Shown here: in pieces, positions 39,528-48,618 of the stretch
Position numbering within the stretch: position 1 is the first letter of the stretch
Layout: each line of letters opens with the position of its first letter
Program-made: the position numbers and the translations under genes
Origin: Ascoidea rubescens DSM 1968
Lineage: Eukaryota > Ascomycota > Saccharomycetes > Ascoideales > Ascoideaceae
Assembly (NCBI RefSeq): GCF_001661345.1
Contig: NW_017962933.1
Location: 62,001 to 126,000, forward strand
Direction of reading: 5' to 3'
DNA length: 64,000 bases
The notes under the pieces: model-generated
Told to the model about the DNA's origin: nothing
The model's input: only the letters and a program-made list of their open reading frames with translations
Databases searched by the model: none

Positions 39528-42224
39528 CTATTTCAAGCTTTCTTCAAATTTCTGAACATTTGGAGAAGCTGGAACAAGTTTAACCTTTGGTCTATCACTA
39601 TCTTCATTGTAATTTTTGCTCACGCCATTTTCAAACTGATAAATCTTTGATATGGTTGCCTGTAAATCGGTTTCGAAAATATCAACTTTAGAATCAGTAC
39701 TTACTAAAGTTGTAGTTGATCTTCCGGGATCTAAAGTTGGAATCTTCCTTTTCAAATGAAGATGCGTATTAGAATTGTTTGGATTTAAACTTGAGGTCGA
39801 TTTGTCGATCGAGGCTTGAGAATTGGAACTTTTATTAATTGAAAGCAGCTTTTCATTTGATTGAGTACCATTTAAATTTAATTTTAAATCAATTTTACTT
39901 TTACTTCCATCTAATTTCCCTAATTTATATTGGATATTAGGATCTTTTATTTCATTGTTATGATCATGATCATAATCATTTGTTGATTTTGGTGTAATAA
40001 ATTCGTCACTATCATTGATGCTTAAGCTATTATTAATTGTGTTATTGGATATGATATTTGTTAAAGAAGGATCTATTGAAGGAGAGGTTAAAACACTTTC
40101 TCTATTATAGTTTATTGGTGGAGAATAATCAATAAAAGTAGAAGAGTCGTGATTAATATTATTCGTGTTATTATTCGTGTTGTTATTCGTGTTGCTATTT
40201 GTGTTGTTATTTGTATTAAAATTAAAATTATTAGGATTATTAAGGTTATTAAGATTATGATTTGATTCCAATTGATCTTTATTGAAAATTTTATTATCAA
40301 TATAATTCCCATCTATTTCCCAAATACCTATTCTGCTCCAAAACATTTTAGAACGGATTCTACAACATTCAACCCAGGCTTTTTTTATGAATAAATCATT
40401 TTTAGATAAATTTTTTCCATATACACCATTTTTAATTGATCTGAAAAAGGCAAATAGCTCGCACACTGCTCTAACTCTAAAAAGACAATAATGACAAAGA
40501 GGAAATTTATTTGTTGAGGATTCCAAGTTGGGATTAATAGAACTATTGTTATTATTATTATTGTTATTAAACTCTTGTTTTGATAAAGATTTTTTCCTTG
40601 ATTTATTTTGAATTCTTAGCATATGAAGTCTTGAATGTTCTAGGATATCAGACCTCAATTCACCACATAATGCACAAGGATTAAAGAGAGCTACTGGAGG
40701 AGAATTCGAAGGAAAATGGTACAATTTTTGAAGTTTATCATTATTAATTTTGTTATTATTGTTATTATTATTATTATTGGTAGTAGTAGTAGTAGTAGTA
40801 GTAGAAGTAGTAGTGGTGGTGGTAGTAGTATTAGTATTAGTATTAGTATTATTAGCATTTGATAGTTTCCAGGTTTCATTAATAGCGGAGATTGGCTCAA
40901 TAATCACTTTTCCATTTATTAAAGAATTTAATAAAGGTTTTTTTTGTAACCAAGATACACCTGGGGCTGAGTCTAATTTTAAGGTTGGGTCAATATCATC
41001 ATTGTAAATTTTTTTATAAAATTTTGAGTCTTTTAAATGAGAAGAAAAAGAGGAAGAATTTGAAGATGAGAGTGGTAAAGATTGTGATGGGGAATTTGAA
41101 TAAGATGTTGGAGAATTTTTCTTATTATTATTATTATTATTATTATTATTGTTGTTGTTGCTGTTGTTGCTGGTCAAACTATTGTATTTATTTGCTAAGA
41201 TTGCAGTATAACTTAAAGATTTTTTATTACTAAATGAGTTTGAAGGTGAATGTGAAGATGAGTGAGAATGAGAATGAGAATGAGAATTTGAAGGGGGAGG
41301 AGACGATATAAATACATTATTGATATTATTATTAACATTATTAATATCATTTTGATTATTCAAATCGTCTATTGATTGAATAAAAGTTACGAAAAGATTA
41401 AATAAAGATAAATCATAACGAATTGATTGTACAGTTGGGGAATATAATAAGTTTGATAAATTTGTATTAAAGTACTCATTTGAATTCATTGAAGAATGAG
41501 ATTTTGATTGAGATAAAGAATTTGATATTGAGATATTACTAATGATATGAGAATTTGTCTTGGGGGTTGAAACTGAAGATTGTAAAGAAGATTGAGATTG
41601 TATTGGGATTGAGGTTGAAAAGGTATCAGGAGAATTTGTATTGTTTGTGAAATTGGTTAAAGTAGGAGAATATCTAATTGGGGATTGTAGCTGGTATTGG
41701 TATTGATACTGACTGTTATTATTGTTATTGTTATTATTATCTTCTAGTTTTTGTAGCACTAATTTTAAATTTTTCAATTGATCAGAATAGTTTGATAACA
41801 ACGAATCCTTTTCATTAATTTCATTGATTAAATTGATGTTTTTCCTTTTGTAAGATTCAGTTTCACTTTTAGCATCCGACACCATTTTGTTTGCTTCAGA
41901 GAATAATTGAGTGGATAATTCATCAACTTCTTTACTCAAGTTTTTAACTTCCAAATCCGAAGCATTTTTCAAATTTGATAATTTAACGTTTTCAGATTTT
42001 AATTCAGTATTTTCTTTTGATATTAATTGATGTTGCTTCAAGAGGAATTGGTAATCGTTCTGTAAATTAGATAAGGATAAGTTTTTTTTTCTTTCGTTTT
42101 CGAATTTTTTAGTGACCAAAAAAAGCTGTTCTTCCAATTCAGACTGTTTACCAATAGCAGTGATCAACTGAGCAGATAAATCGCCTACTTTAGCAGAGAT
42201 TCGTTTCTCTTCTTCATTGTCCAT
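39528..42224 (-). CDS. SEC2: Rab guanine-nucleotide exchange factor Sec2
   Basis: Sec2 activates the Rab Sec4 on secretory vesicles and is a hub for Ypt32, Sec15 and PI4P. The N-terminal 160 residues are the parallel coiled coil with exchange activity; the catalytic segment ELSTQLFSEANKMVSDAK has its LFSEANKMV core at residues 107-115. The C-terminal half holds the Rabin8/Sec2-type module: DDIDPTLKLDSAPGVSW (about 408), CALCGELR (about 516), FPLCHYCLFRVRAVCELF (about 572) and KKAWVECCRIRSKMFWSR (about 612). Long Asn/Ser/Thr runs separate these parts. It is 898 residues against 759 in S. cerevisiae. The start is the ATG at 42224. The adjacent upstream gene is a diverged copy of it. Confidence 0.92.
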   Translation of the reverse strand: MDNEEEKRISAKVGDLSAQLITAIGKQSELEEQLFLVTKKFENERKKNLSLSNLQNDYQFLLKQHQLISKENTELKSENVKLSNLKNASDLEVKNLSKEVDELSTQLFSEANKMVSDAKSETESYKRKNINLINEINEKDSLLSNYSDQLKNLKLVLQKLEDNNNNNNNNSQYQYQYQLQSPIRYSPTLTNFTNNTNSPDTFSTSIPIQSQSSLQSSVSTPKTNSHIISNISISNSLSQSKSHSSMNSNEYFNTNLSNLLYSPTVQSIRYDLSLFNLFVTFIQSIDDLNNQNDINNVNNNINNVFISSPPPSNSHSHSHSHSSSHSPSNSFSNKKSLSYTAILANKYNSLTSNNSNNNNNNNNNNNNKKNSPTSYSNSPSQSLPLSSSNSSSFSSHLKDSKFYKKIYNDDIDPTLKLDSAPGVSWLQKKPLLNSLINGKVIIEPISAINETWKLSNANNTNTNTNTTTTTTTTSTTTTTTTTNNNNNNNNNKINNDKLQKLYHFPSNSPPVALFNPCALCGELRSDILEHSRLHMLRIQNKSRKKSLSKQEFNNNNNNNNSSINPNLESSTNKFPLCHYCLFRVRAVCELFAFFRSIKNGVYGKNLSKNDLFIKKAWVECCRIRSKMFWSRIGIWEIDGNYIDNKIFNKDQLESNHNLNNLNNPNNFNFNTNNNTNSNTNNNTNNNTNNINHDSSTFIDYSPPINYNRESVLTSPSIDPSLTNIISNNTINNSLSINDSDEFITPKSTNDYDHDHNNEIKDPNIQYKLGKLDGSKSKIDLKLNLNGTQSNEKLLSINKSSNSQASIDKSTSSLNPNNSNTHLHLKRKIPTLDPGRSTTTLVSTDSKVDIFETDLQATISKIYQFENGVSKNYNEDSDRPKVKLVPASPNVQKFEESLK

Positions 42225-42656
42225 GTTGAAATGCAGCAGATAAGCGAAATTGGTGGTGCAGACAAAGGACAGTGGGAAGCATGCAACGAGAACAGCGGCA
42301 GAAGAAGCAGCAGAAGCAAAAAAAAGGAAGGATTAAATAGCAGCACGAGAAGTTCTGTAGCAGTCTGAAAGCAGTTTCTTGTGCGAGAAAGAGAGACCCA
42401 GAAGAAGATCAAGACGAGGAAGCAGAAGAAGCAAAGATCAGATCACAGATCAAGATCAAGATCAAGTCAAAGCCAAACAGAGTTGAAACCGCACAGGCAT
42501 CCAGACGAAGCGCGCTTCGGTGCGCCCGTTTCGGCGCGCCGTCAAAACCGCTTTTTGTCCGCAGCGCTGTTCCGCAGCACTGGGTCGTTTCAGCAGAGAG
42601 CGCAGGGGCTCGGCGCACGCGGGACTCGGACCCCTTAATTGCTACAGCCACCGCGC
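42225..42656. other. SEC2 promoter region with a strongly GC-rich block
   Basis: A tandem spacer of 432 bp. On the SEC2 coding strand there is a GCTTCTGCTGCTTCTTCTGC tract (42298-42318) 75-95 bp before the start. Further up, about 42490-42650, is one of the most GC-rich stretches of the window, including the 10-bp palindrome CGGCGCGCCG (42532-42541). CGCG-type words suit Rsc3/30-like or MBF-type promoter factors; this is inference. Open frames on both strands here are by-products of the GC content. Confidence 0.55.
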
Positions 42657-45419
42657 TCAGAGCGTGTTCTCGAACATTTGGATCCGGCTCTGCAAGTTTT
42701 TGCCGGAAGATGCAGATGCCACGCGGATATTTGCAGCACCCAGCAGCGTGGTATCTGAACCCTTCTCAAACATGGCGAATCTGCTGGATAAGCTGCTTTT
42801 CTTCAACACAATGGGCGACACTTTCGTGATGGTGGAGTTCGCAGAGTGGACAGAGCCAGATGTGTCCTCTGGGCCACTGCCTGATGTTTCCCGCAAGTTG
42901 TTGGTGATCACCACGTTCCTGTTCAAGTTGTTGTTCAAGTTTGACGTTTCGATTCTGAGCCCAAAGCTTTTGTTTTTGTTCAACGACTGCCCTGAAACCA
43001 TCAAAGGTGTTAATGTTGCTGAAGTTGAAGCAGTTGCTTGCCTGTTGTATGTCTCACTTTCACTTTCACTTTCATCTTCGTTGCCCATCTTTATACCCTC
43101 TTTGTTCATTTTATTAATTGACGAGTTCGAATAATCATCATAAATATCTGACATATCCAAATCACTATCAGTATTATTGATATCCATATCAAATCTAAAA
43201 TCGTTAATCTCTTTTTCAATGTTCTCAATTCCATTGAGATTTTCATTTAATTTTTCGTTTAATTTTTCATTTTTCATTTCTTTTTTATTATCATTATTTC
43301 CATTATTTTGATTTGGGTTTTGAGTTTTATTTTCAATATGAATATTATTATTATTATTATTATCATCATTATCATTATCATTATCATTATCATTATCATT
43401 ATCATTATCATTATCATTATCATTATTCTCAACAGTTTTAACTTTATTAAAAGCAGTTTGGTTATTAATAGTCTCACCATCTGAAAGACTACTGGCTGTT
43501 GTATCATTCGATAAAGGTGATGATTTATTAGTAGTACTTCTTGAATCACTCTCCACTGATTCGCTTTTACTTGTACTATTACTATTACAGTCATTACTAA
43601 TGACATTATTCTCATTGATCTTATTAAGTTCAGCTCTAGTATCACTAACACTAACTGGTGCATAACTTGTACTCGTTAAACTTGTACTTCTATTCACTCG
43701 AACATTATTAAAATTATTCTTCATATTATTACTCTTGATAATACTATTCTTATTATTCCCAATAATGTTAAACTCATTGCTTTCATTTTTGTTTTCTATT
43801 AATGATGATTGTTTATTAAAATAAACCAATCTACTCTTTAGCATTCCATTAGGATTATTGTTAATATTGATTTTATTGCCAATATTGCCAATATTGTTAT
43901 TAAGACTATTGTTATTCATATTATTATGGTGATGATGATATTGATTAGACTGCGATCTAGATCTTGTCTTAACCAAACTTAATGACTTGCTACTATTAAT
44001 ACTATTGCTCATATTACTTTGTTGAGTAAAATGTCTAGAATAATTATATTTCCCCTCAATTTGAGAATCTGAAAACTCTTTATTATCAATTATATGAACC
44101 TCATCATTAAATTTAAATCCAGTTCTTGCCCAAAATAATTTCAATCGGATTCTACAACATTTAATCCATGCTTTCTTTTGACTTATTTTAGTAGATTTAT
44201 CATTACAATCAAATCTATCATTATAATATTCGAATTTATCATCATCATACTCATTGTTATTAATGTTATCAATACTAACATTTAATAAATCCTTTCCCCA
44301 TTTATTAGTTGATAAATTTTGATTTAAAGACCTTAAAAATTCAAACAACTCAATTATAGTCTCAACTTTATATTTACAAAGATTACAAATAGCATATTTA
44401 TAAACACTATTGGATATATTATATGTTAAGTTAATAGTTCTTTGATAATTTATGTTTTTATGATTTCTTGATTCACCACAAAGTGAACAATCTTTACCAA
44501 AATTTCTAGGAGTTAATGGAGGATCCGAATCCTTTTGAATATTATTTAGATTGTTATCATTATGGTTATCAATCGTTATAGAGATCATTGGTTCAAATTT
44601 AATTATACCTTGAAATATCGAATTAAATAAAGATTTCTTTTGAATCCATGATACTCCTGGTGCAATATCTAATCTTAACGTTGGATCAATGTCATCAGCT
44701 AGTAGTCTTTTATAAAATTTTGAGTATAATATTATATTATTAGTTATACTGATATCGAGACTGTTTTTAATATTTCCTTGATTGCTATCATTAAATTCTT
44801 TTAATAATAATTTAAAATAATTGAATAATTTTAAATCATATCTTAGTGCATTAATCGAAGGTGAAAATAATAAATTTGCCAAAAATGGGTTATCATAAGA
44901 ATCTTTAATACTTTTGTTATCATTATAACTATTTTTATAGCTGTGATTGTGATTGTGATTATAATTATAATTATGGTTATGGTTATGATTATAATTAAGA
45001 TTAGAGTTATTATTTATTGGATCATTACCTTGATTTGGTTGCTTGAGATTATGCAAGATTTTTTTCAAATCTTGTAATTGTTCTTTATAGATATTTAGTA
45101 ATTTATTCTTCTCATCAATTTCATTATTTAGTGAAAAAATTTTACTTTTCAAATTCAAATTAATTGATTCTAAATCTATAATTTTTTCATTTAAATCATT
45201 TGATAAATTTTGTTCATTGATTAATGCACCCAGTATTTCAGATTGTTCATCAACAACTGTCATTAATTTTAAAGATAGCTCATTTATCTTTTCCACTAAT
45301 ATATTATATTCTTCATTAGTTCTATAGTTATTGTTATTGTTATTGTTATTATTATTGCTTTGAGAATTAAATTTGGTTTTTTTTGAGGAAGAAGATGATG
45401 ATGAAAAAAAGCTCATCAT
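42657..45419 (-). CDS. Sec2-like paralogue lacking the Rab-exchange catalytic segment
   Basis: This 920-residue protein is encoded directly upstream of SEC2 on the same strand. Its N-terminal coiled coil aligns at both ends with Sec2: KINELSLKLMTVVDEQSEI to KVGDLSAQLITAIGKQSEL, and NLNLKSKIFSLNNEIDEKNK to the Sec2 segment ending LINEINEKDS. The roughly 80 residues between, including the LFSEANKMV exchange core, are missing with the frame intact. The C-terminal module is kept: DDIDPTLRLDIAPGVSW (about 240), CSLCGESRN, YAICNLCKYKVETIIELF (about 341) and KKAWIKCCRIRLKLFWAR (about 413). A long Asn/Asp/Ser-rich tail ends with two similar motifs, SSRFAMFEKG and QSRIQMFENTL. Inference: it cannot activate Sec4 itself but could still dimerise or bind Sec2 partners. 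The last 400 bases are GC-richer. Confidence 0.85.
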   Translation of the reverse strand: MMSFFSSSSSSSKKTKFNSQSNNNNNNNNNNYRTNEEYNILVEKINELSLKLMTVVDEQSEILGALINEQNLSNDLNEKIIDLESINLNLKSKIFSLNNEIDEKNKLLNIYKEQLQDLKKILHNLKQPNQGNDPINNNSNLNYNHNHNHNYNYNHNHNHSYKNSYNDNKSIKDSYDNPFLANLLFSPSINALRYDLKLFNYFKLLLKEFNDSNQGNIKNSLDISITNNIILYSKFYKRLLADDIDPTLRLDIAPGVSWIQKKSLFNSIFQGIIKFEPMISITIDNHNDNNLNNIQKDSDPPLTPRNFGKDCSLCGESRNHKNINYQRTINLTYNISNSVYKYAICNLCKYKVETIIELFEFLRSLNQNLSTNKWGKDLLNVSIDNINNNEYDDDKFEYYNDRFDCNDKSTKISQKKAWIKCCRIRLKLFWARTGFKFNDEVHIIDNKEFSDSQIEGKYNYSRHFTQQSNMSNSINSSKSLSLVKTRSRSQSNQYHHHHNNMNNNSLNNNIGNIGNKININNNPNGMLKSRLVYFNKQSSLIENKNESNEFNIIGNNKNSIIKSNNMKNNFNNVRVNRSTSLTSTSYAPVSVSDTRAELNKINENNVISNDCNSNSTSKSESVESDSRSTTNKSSPLSNDTTASSLSDGETINNQTAFNKVKTVENNDNDNDNDNDNDNDNDNDNDDNNNNNNIHIENKTQNPNQNNGNNDNKKEMKNEKLNEKLNENLNGIENIEKEINDFRFDMDINNTDSDLDMSDIYDDYSNSSINKMNKEGIKMGNEDESESESETYNRQATASTSATLTPLMVSGQSLNKNKSFGLRIETSNLNNNLNRNVVITNNLRETSGSGPEDTSGSVHSANSTITKVSPIVLKKSSLSSRFAMFEKGSDTTLLGAANIRVASASSGKNLQSRIQMFENTL
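43367..43426. repeat. Hexanucleotide repeat CATTAT x10 (codes for Asn-Asp repeats)
   Basis: Ten perfect CATTAT units on the plus strand, read on the minus strand as alternating Asp and Asn codons in the tail of the Sec2-like paralogue. Probably length-variable. Confidence 0.92.
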
Positions 45420-47286
45420 TTTATTACTGGTGTATGATATAATTTGGTATAATCTAGTACAATTTGGAATAATTTGGGATAATTTGGTATTTATATGATA
45501 AATTTAGAGGAAACTAATTCAATCTTTAAATCAAATCTAAATTAAAAGAATGAGTAATTAAATTTGAAATTAAGCTGGATTCTTATAGCAAACTCAAAAT
45601 AAATTTAAAAAACGAATTAAGATGAATGAGATATTGAAATGAGTAGGATATTGAAGTATTAAAACACTATGAGTTTGTACAGGTGGTTGAATAATACGTC
45701 TAACAATAAATTTTGAATTGTGACTTGATTGTGAAAAAAAAAAAATCTAAAAAAACTGTAATTTTTGATTCAAACTAATAAGAAATTTTGAAAATTCCAA
45801 ATCCAATTAATAATTATTATTTAACGATTAATAGTCAAATTAACCTGTTATAGGAATGCGAAATCTTTATCTATTGTTCTTGATATAATTGGAACCAAAC
45901 ACTGTTTCGAAAGTAGCAGACTGAGAGATTTATTAGAGAAAAAAGGATGGCTAATAAGGATCGAGTAACTGGTCAATTATCAAAATGTCATAGAGTGCGT
46001 AGTGCCAGAAGTGGCTCAGGTCTAAATAGCAGTAACGTGTTTCGGTTTCAGATAGTAGAAAAAAACACAGGACAATTCAATCAGCAAAAGAAAACAACAG
46101 ATAGTGGAGCAGTTGCTGAACAAACACAGTAAAGAGCAGACACAGCAGCAGTCAAAATGGAAGAAGAAACAGAAGGAAAGGAAGAAGAAAAGGCAACAAA
46201 GACCCCAATAGCAAGAGAACAACAGACGATAACTGGTCGTTGCAACAGGAAGAAAAGGAGAAACAAGTCCACTGCAGCGGATCTATTGTTCAGCATGCAT
46301 GGCACTGTTGATGTGCGTACATTTGCATTAGGACCGTGTATATGGTAATGGGCTGTTGATATTTAGCCGAGGAGGTTCAAAAACAAAAGCATATCAGCTG
46401 ACCCGACTTGAGCTAATAGCAGTCACCTGACTGCTGCGGATCAGGTTTTTCCATACCAAGCACGAGAACAATAGTGAGAACAAGAGAGGTTTCTCGGTTT
46501 CTGCGGGATCTGCGGACTGACGTGTTTTAGTAGGCGAGTGTGTGATCGAAGCGGATTTACGGCCGCGAAAATGGTGCTGATCGGTGGGTTTTGGGAATGT
46601 TTACAGACCGACGGGAATTTCTTTCAGATGAGTGAATATTGGATTTATAAGATGTATTGGAAAGATGTATCAAACGAATGAGTAGTGAGTTTATAGTCGC
46701 AGATCGGTAGAAAATTAAGATGAAATGTGATCTATAAAGAGTGAATGGATTCAAAAAAGGTATTAAAAGAAATATCGATGAGAGAGAAGAGGAAGAAAAA
46801 ATATCAAGATAAAAATATTGTATAGATTCGTAAGGGCAACGGAGCCTGCTAATTGATGCTAAGAAGTAATCATGATCAGTAAATAGAATCTAATCATTTT
46901 TATGCAAATTAGTTAAAAAAAGGGAGACAAATAGTAAAATTAGAGAAAAGATTAGAGAATCATATGATGAAAAAAAACATATCATAAAGTTGTGATATAA
47001 AAAAAATACAAAAAAAATACTAGAATTTGAATTTAAATTTTTGAATTTAAAATTTGATATTTAGACTTGGGTTGGCAAATTCAATCATAATCATAATTGC
47101 AATCACAATGGTATTATACCGATACTTGTATTTGTATTGTTGTGGTGAGGGAATTGAAGTTTAAATTAGATTAAGGATAAGCTGGAAGTAAAAAATCAAG
47201 ATAAAATAAAATAGAATAAGATCAGGGATTTATTTGTTTTTGTTATTGTAATTATGATTTGAATCTGCGTGCTTTAGATAAAAAAA
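45420..47286. other. Long intergenic region upstream of the Sec2-like gene
   Basis: About 1.9 kb without a supported gene, lying between the 5' end of the Sec2-like gene and the 3' end of the membrane-protein gene on the same strand. It starts with the 10-bp repeat listed separately, is AT-rich to about 45930, has a mixed-composition zone at about 45930-46600 with a GC-richer core near 46400-46600, and is AT-rich again after that. Short open frames at 45947-46350 and 46557-46754 show no coding character. Confidence 0.55.
45441..45490. repeat. Ten-base tandem repeat AATTTGGTAT x5 just upstream of the Sec2-like start
   Basis: Five units in exact 10-bp register (AATTTGGTAT, AATCTAGTAC, AATTTGGAAT, AATTTGGGAT, AATTTGGTAT), 22-71 bp upstream of the start codon. 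On the coding strand this reads as repeated ATACCAAATT. It could be a phased binding-site array or part of the 5' leader. Confidence 0.85.
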
Positions 47287-48618
47287 TTAGATAGGTAAAA
47301 TCGGATTATTTCTAATTTGATTCCCTGAAATATTAGAAATATTTTGAACGGAATCTTCAGGAATAAAAGGCAAATAAAATTGGTCAATAGAGGATTGTTG
47401 CCTTGGGTGGAAAATGTTAGTATTTTGGTTGTTATTAATGTTGTAAATATTTTTTTTAAGTTTATTCATCGAAGCGTTATTATTATGATTAATAATATTG
47501 CTATTTAGCATTGGAATTGAGATTGAAAAAGGGAAATTGTTTTGAGATGAATTGAAGAATTGGGATGGAGATTGGAGAATTGGAGAATTAGAAATGGAGG
47601 CCGGTGTTAATGGAGGAACGTTATTAATATCAGTTGAACCTAAAGATGAATTATAAGAATGTCTTGGAGTCTCAAAACTGTTAATGTTATTTATATTGTT
47701 ATTGTTATTGTTGTTGTTATTATTATTACTATTATCAATATCGTTATTCAGATTTGGATTATAGCCGTATTCAATTGCATCCATGAGATCAATTGAATTA
47801 AAAAATCTTTTGTTAATGTTAGTATTGATGGTATCATTAATATTATCGTTAATTTTGTTAAAATTGAAGGTTTCCGTGTCATTATTTAAATTATTTGAGT
47901 TATTTGATAAAATAAGGGGAGACTGAATTAATTTTTTGGTTAATTTTGAGATTTGATTTAAATTGTTTTCGGCATTTTCAATGTTATTAATATTGGCGAT
48001 ATTATCGATATTATCGGTATTGTCAATGACATCAATGATCTCGTCATCGTTTTTCTTTAGTTTTAATTTGTTGATGTGATTTTTTTTATTAATTGATTTA
48101 ATGTTGGTTTTAATGAAAAGAAGATATAGATTTTTGGATAAGGAATATATTGATAATAGTAATAAAGAAAATAAGATGAAGTTTAGGATTAAAGTTGAAA
48201 ACAGATTTAAATTAATATTAAAGGTATTATTATTACCATTATCGTCGACTAATTGATTATTGTTTTGAACGTTTTGGTCATTTTGAGTTTTTTTATCATC
48301 TGGTTTAGTATAGTAAGGGTTGTTATAAGTATTTTCAATTATTTGATCATCGTCGATAAAATGTTTGCTTCTTTTATTTTTTGTATTGGTATTTATATTG
48401 ATGTTGTTTTTATTGTTGTTGTTGTTGGTGGTGCTTTGATCATCATCATCGTCATTAGCAAAAATATAATTAAAATAGCCCAAGCCCTTTTCAGTTACAG
48501 AATAAAATTTTTTAGCATCAATACCTTTTAAAGGTGGAGGTAATACTAGAGATTTTATTTTAGTATCATAATAAGCATGTTCTCTTAACAAAGCAGGATC
48601 ATAAGGAAGTGGAATCAT
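47287..48618 (-). CDS. Single-pass membrane protein with conserved MIPLP-x-DP...EHAYYD N-terminus (copy 1)
   Basis: A 443-residue protein of a family I do not recognise. It opens with MIPLPYDPALLREHAYYD, then a second conserved patch, KGLGYFNYIF (about residues 44-53). An Asp/Asn-rich linker leads to one hydrophobic segment (about 136-160) and a long Asn/Ser-rich, probably cytosolic tail with SP/TP sites (TPRHSYNSSLG, PPLTPASISNSPILQSP). No signal peptide is visible. Copy 2 at 60211 on the opposite strand shares both N-terminal patches and the layout. The strict conservation of the first 18 residues, including the start Met, against a freely diverging tail suggests the extreme N-terminus is the working part. 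The start is the ATG at 48618; the leader is purine-rich (GAAAGAAAGAAAG on the plus strand). Confidence 0.75.
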   Translation of the reverse strand: MIPLPYDPALLREHAYYDTKIKSLVLPPPLKGIDAKKFYSVTEKGLGYFNYIFANDDDDDQSTTNNNNNKNNININTNTKNKRSKHFIDDDQIIENTYNNPYYTKPDDKKTQNDQNVQNNNQLVDDNGNNNTFNINLNLFSTLILNFILFSLLLLSIYSLSKNLYLLFIKTNIKSINKKNHINKLKLKKNDDEIIDVIDNTDNIDNIANINNIENAENNLNQISKLTKKLIQSPLILSNNSNNLNNDTETFNFNKINDNINDTINTNINKRFFNSIDLMDAIEYGYNPNLNNDIDNSNNNNNNNNNNNINNINSFETPRHSYNSSLGSTDINNVPPLTPASISNSPILQSPSQFFNSSQNNFPFSISIPMLNSNIINHNNNASMNKLKKNIYNINNNQNTNIFHPRQQSSIDQFYLPFIPEDSVQNISNISGNQIRNNPILPI

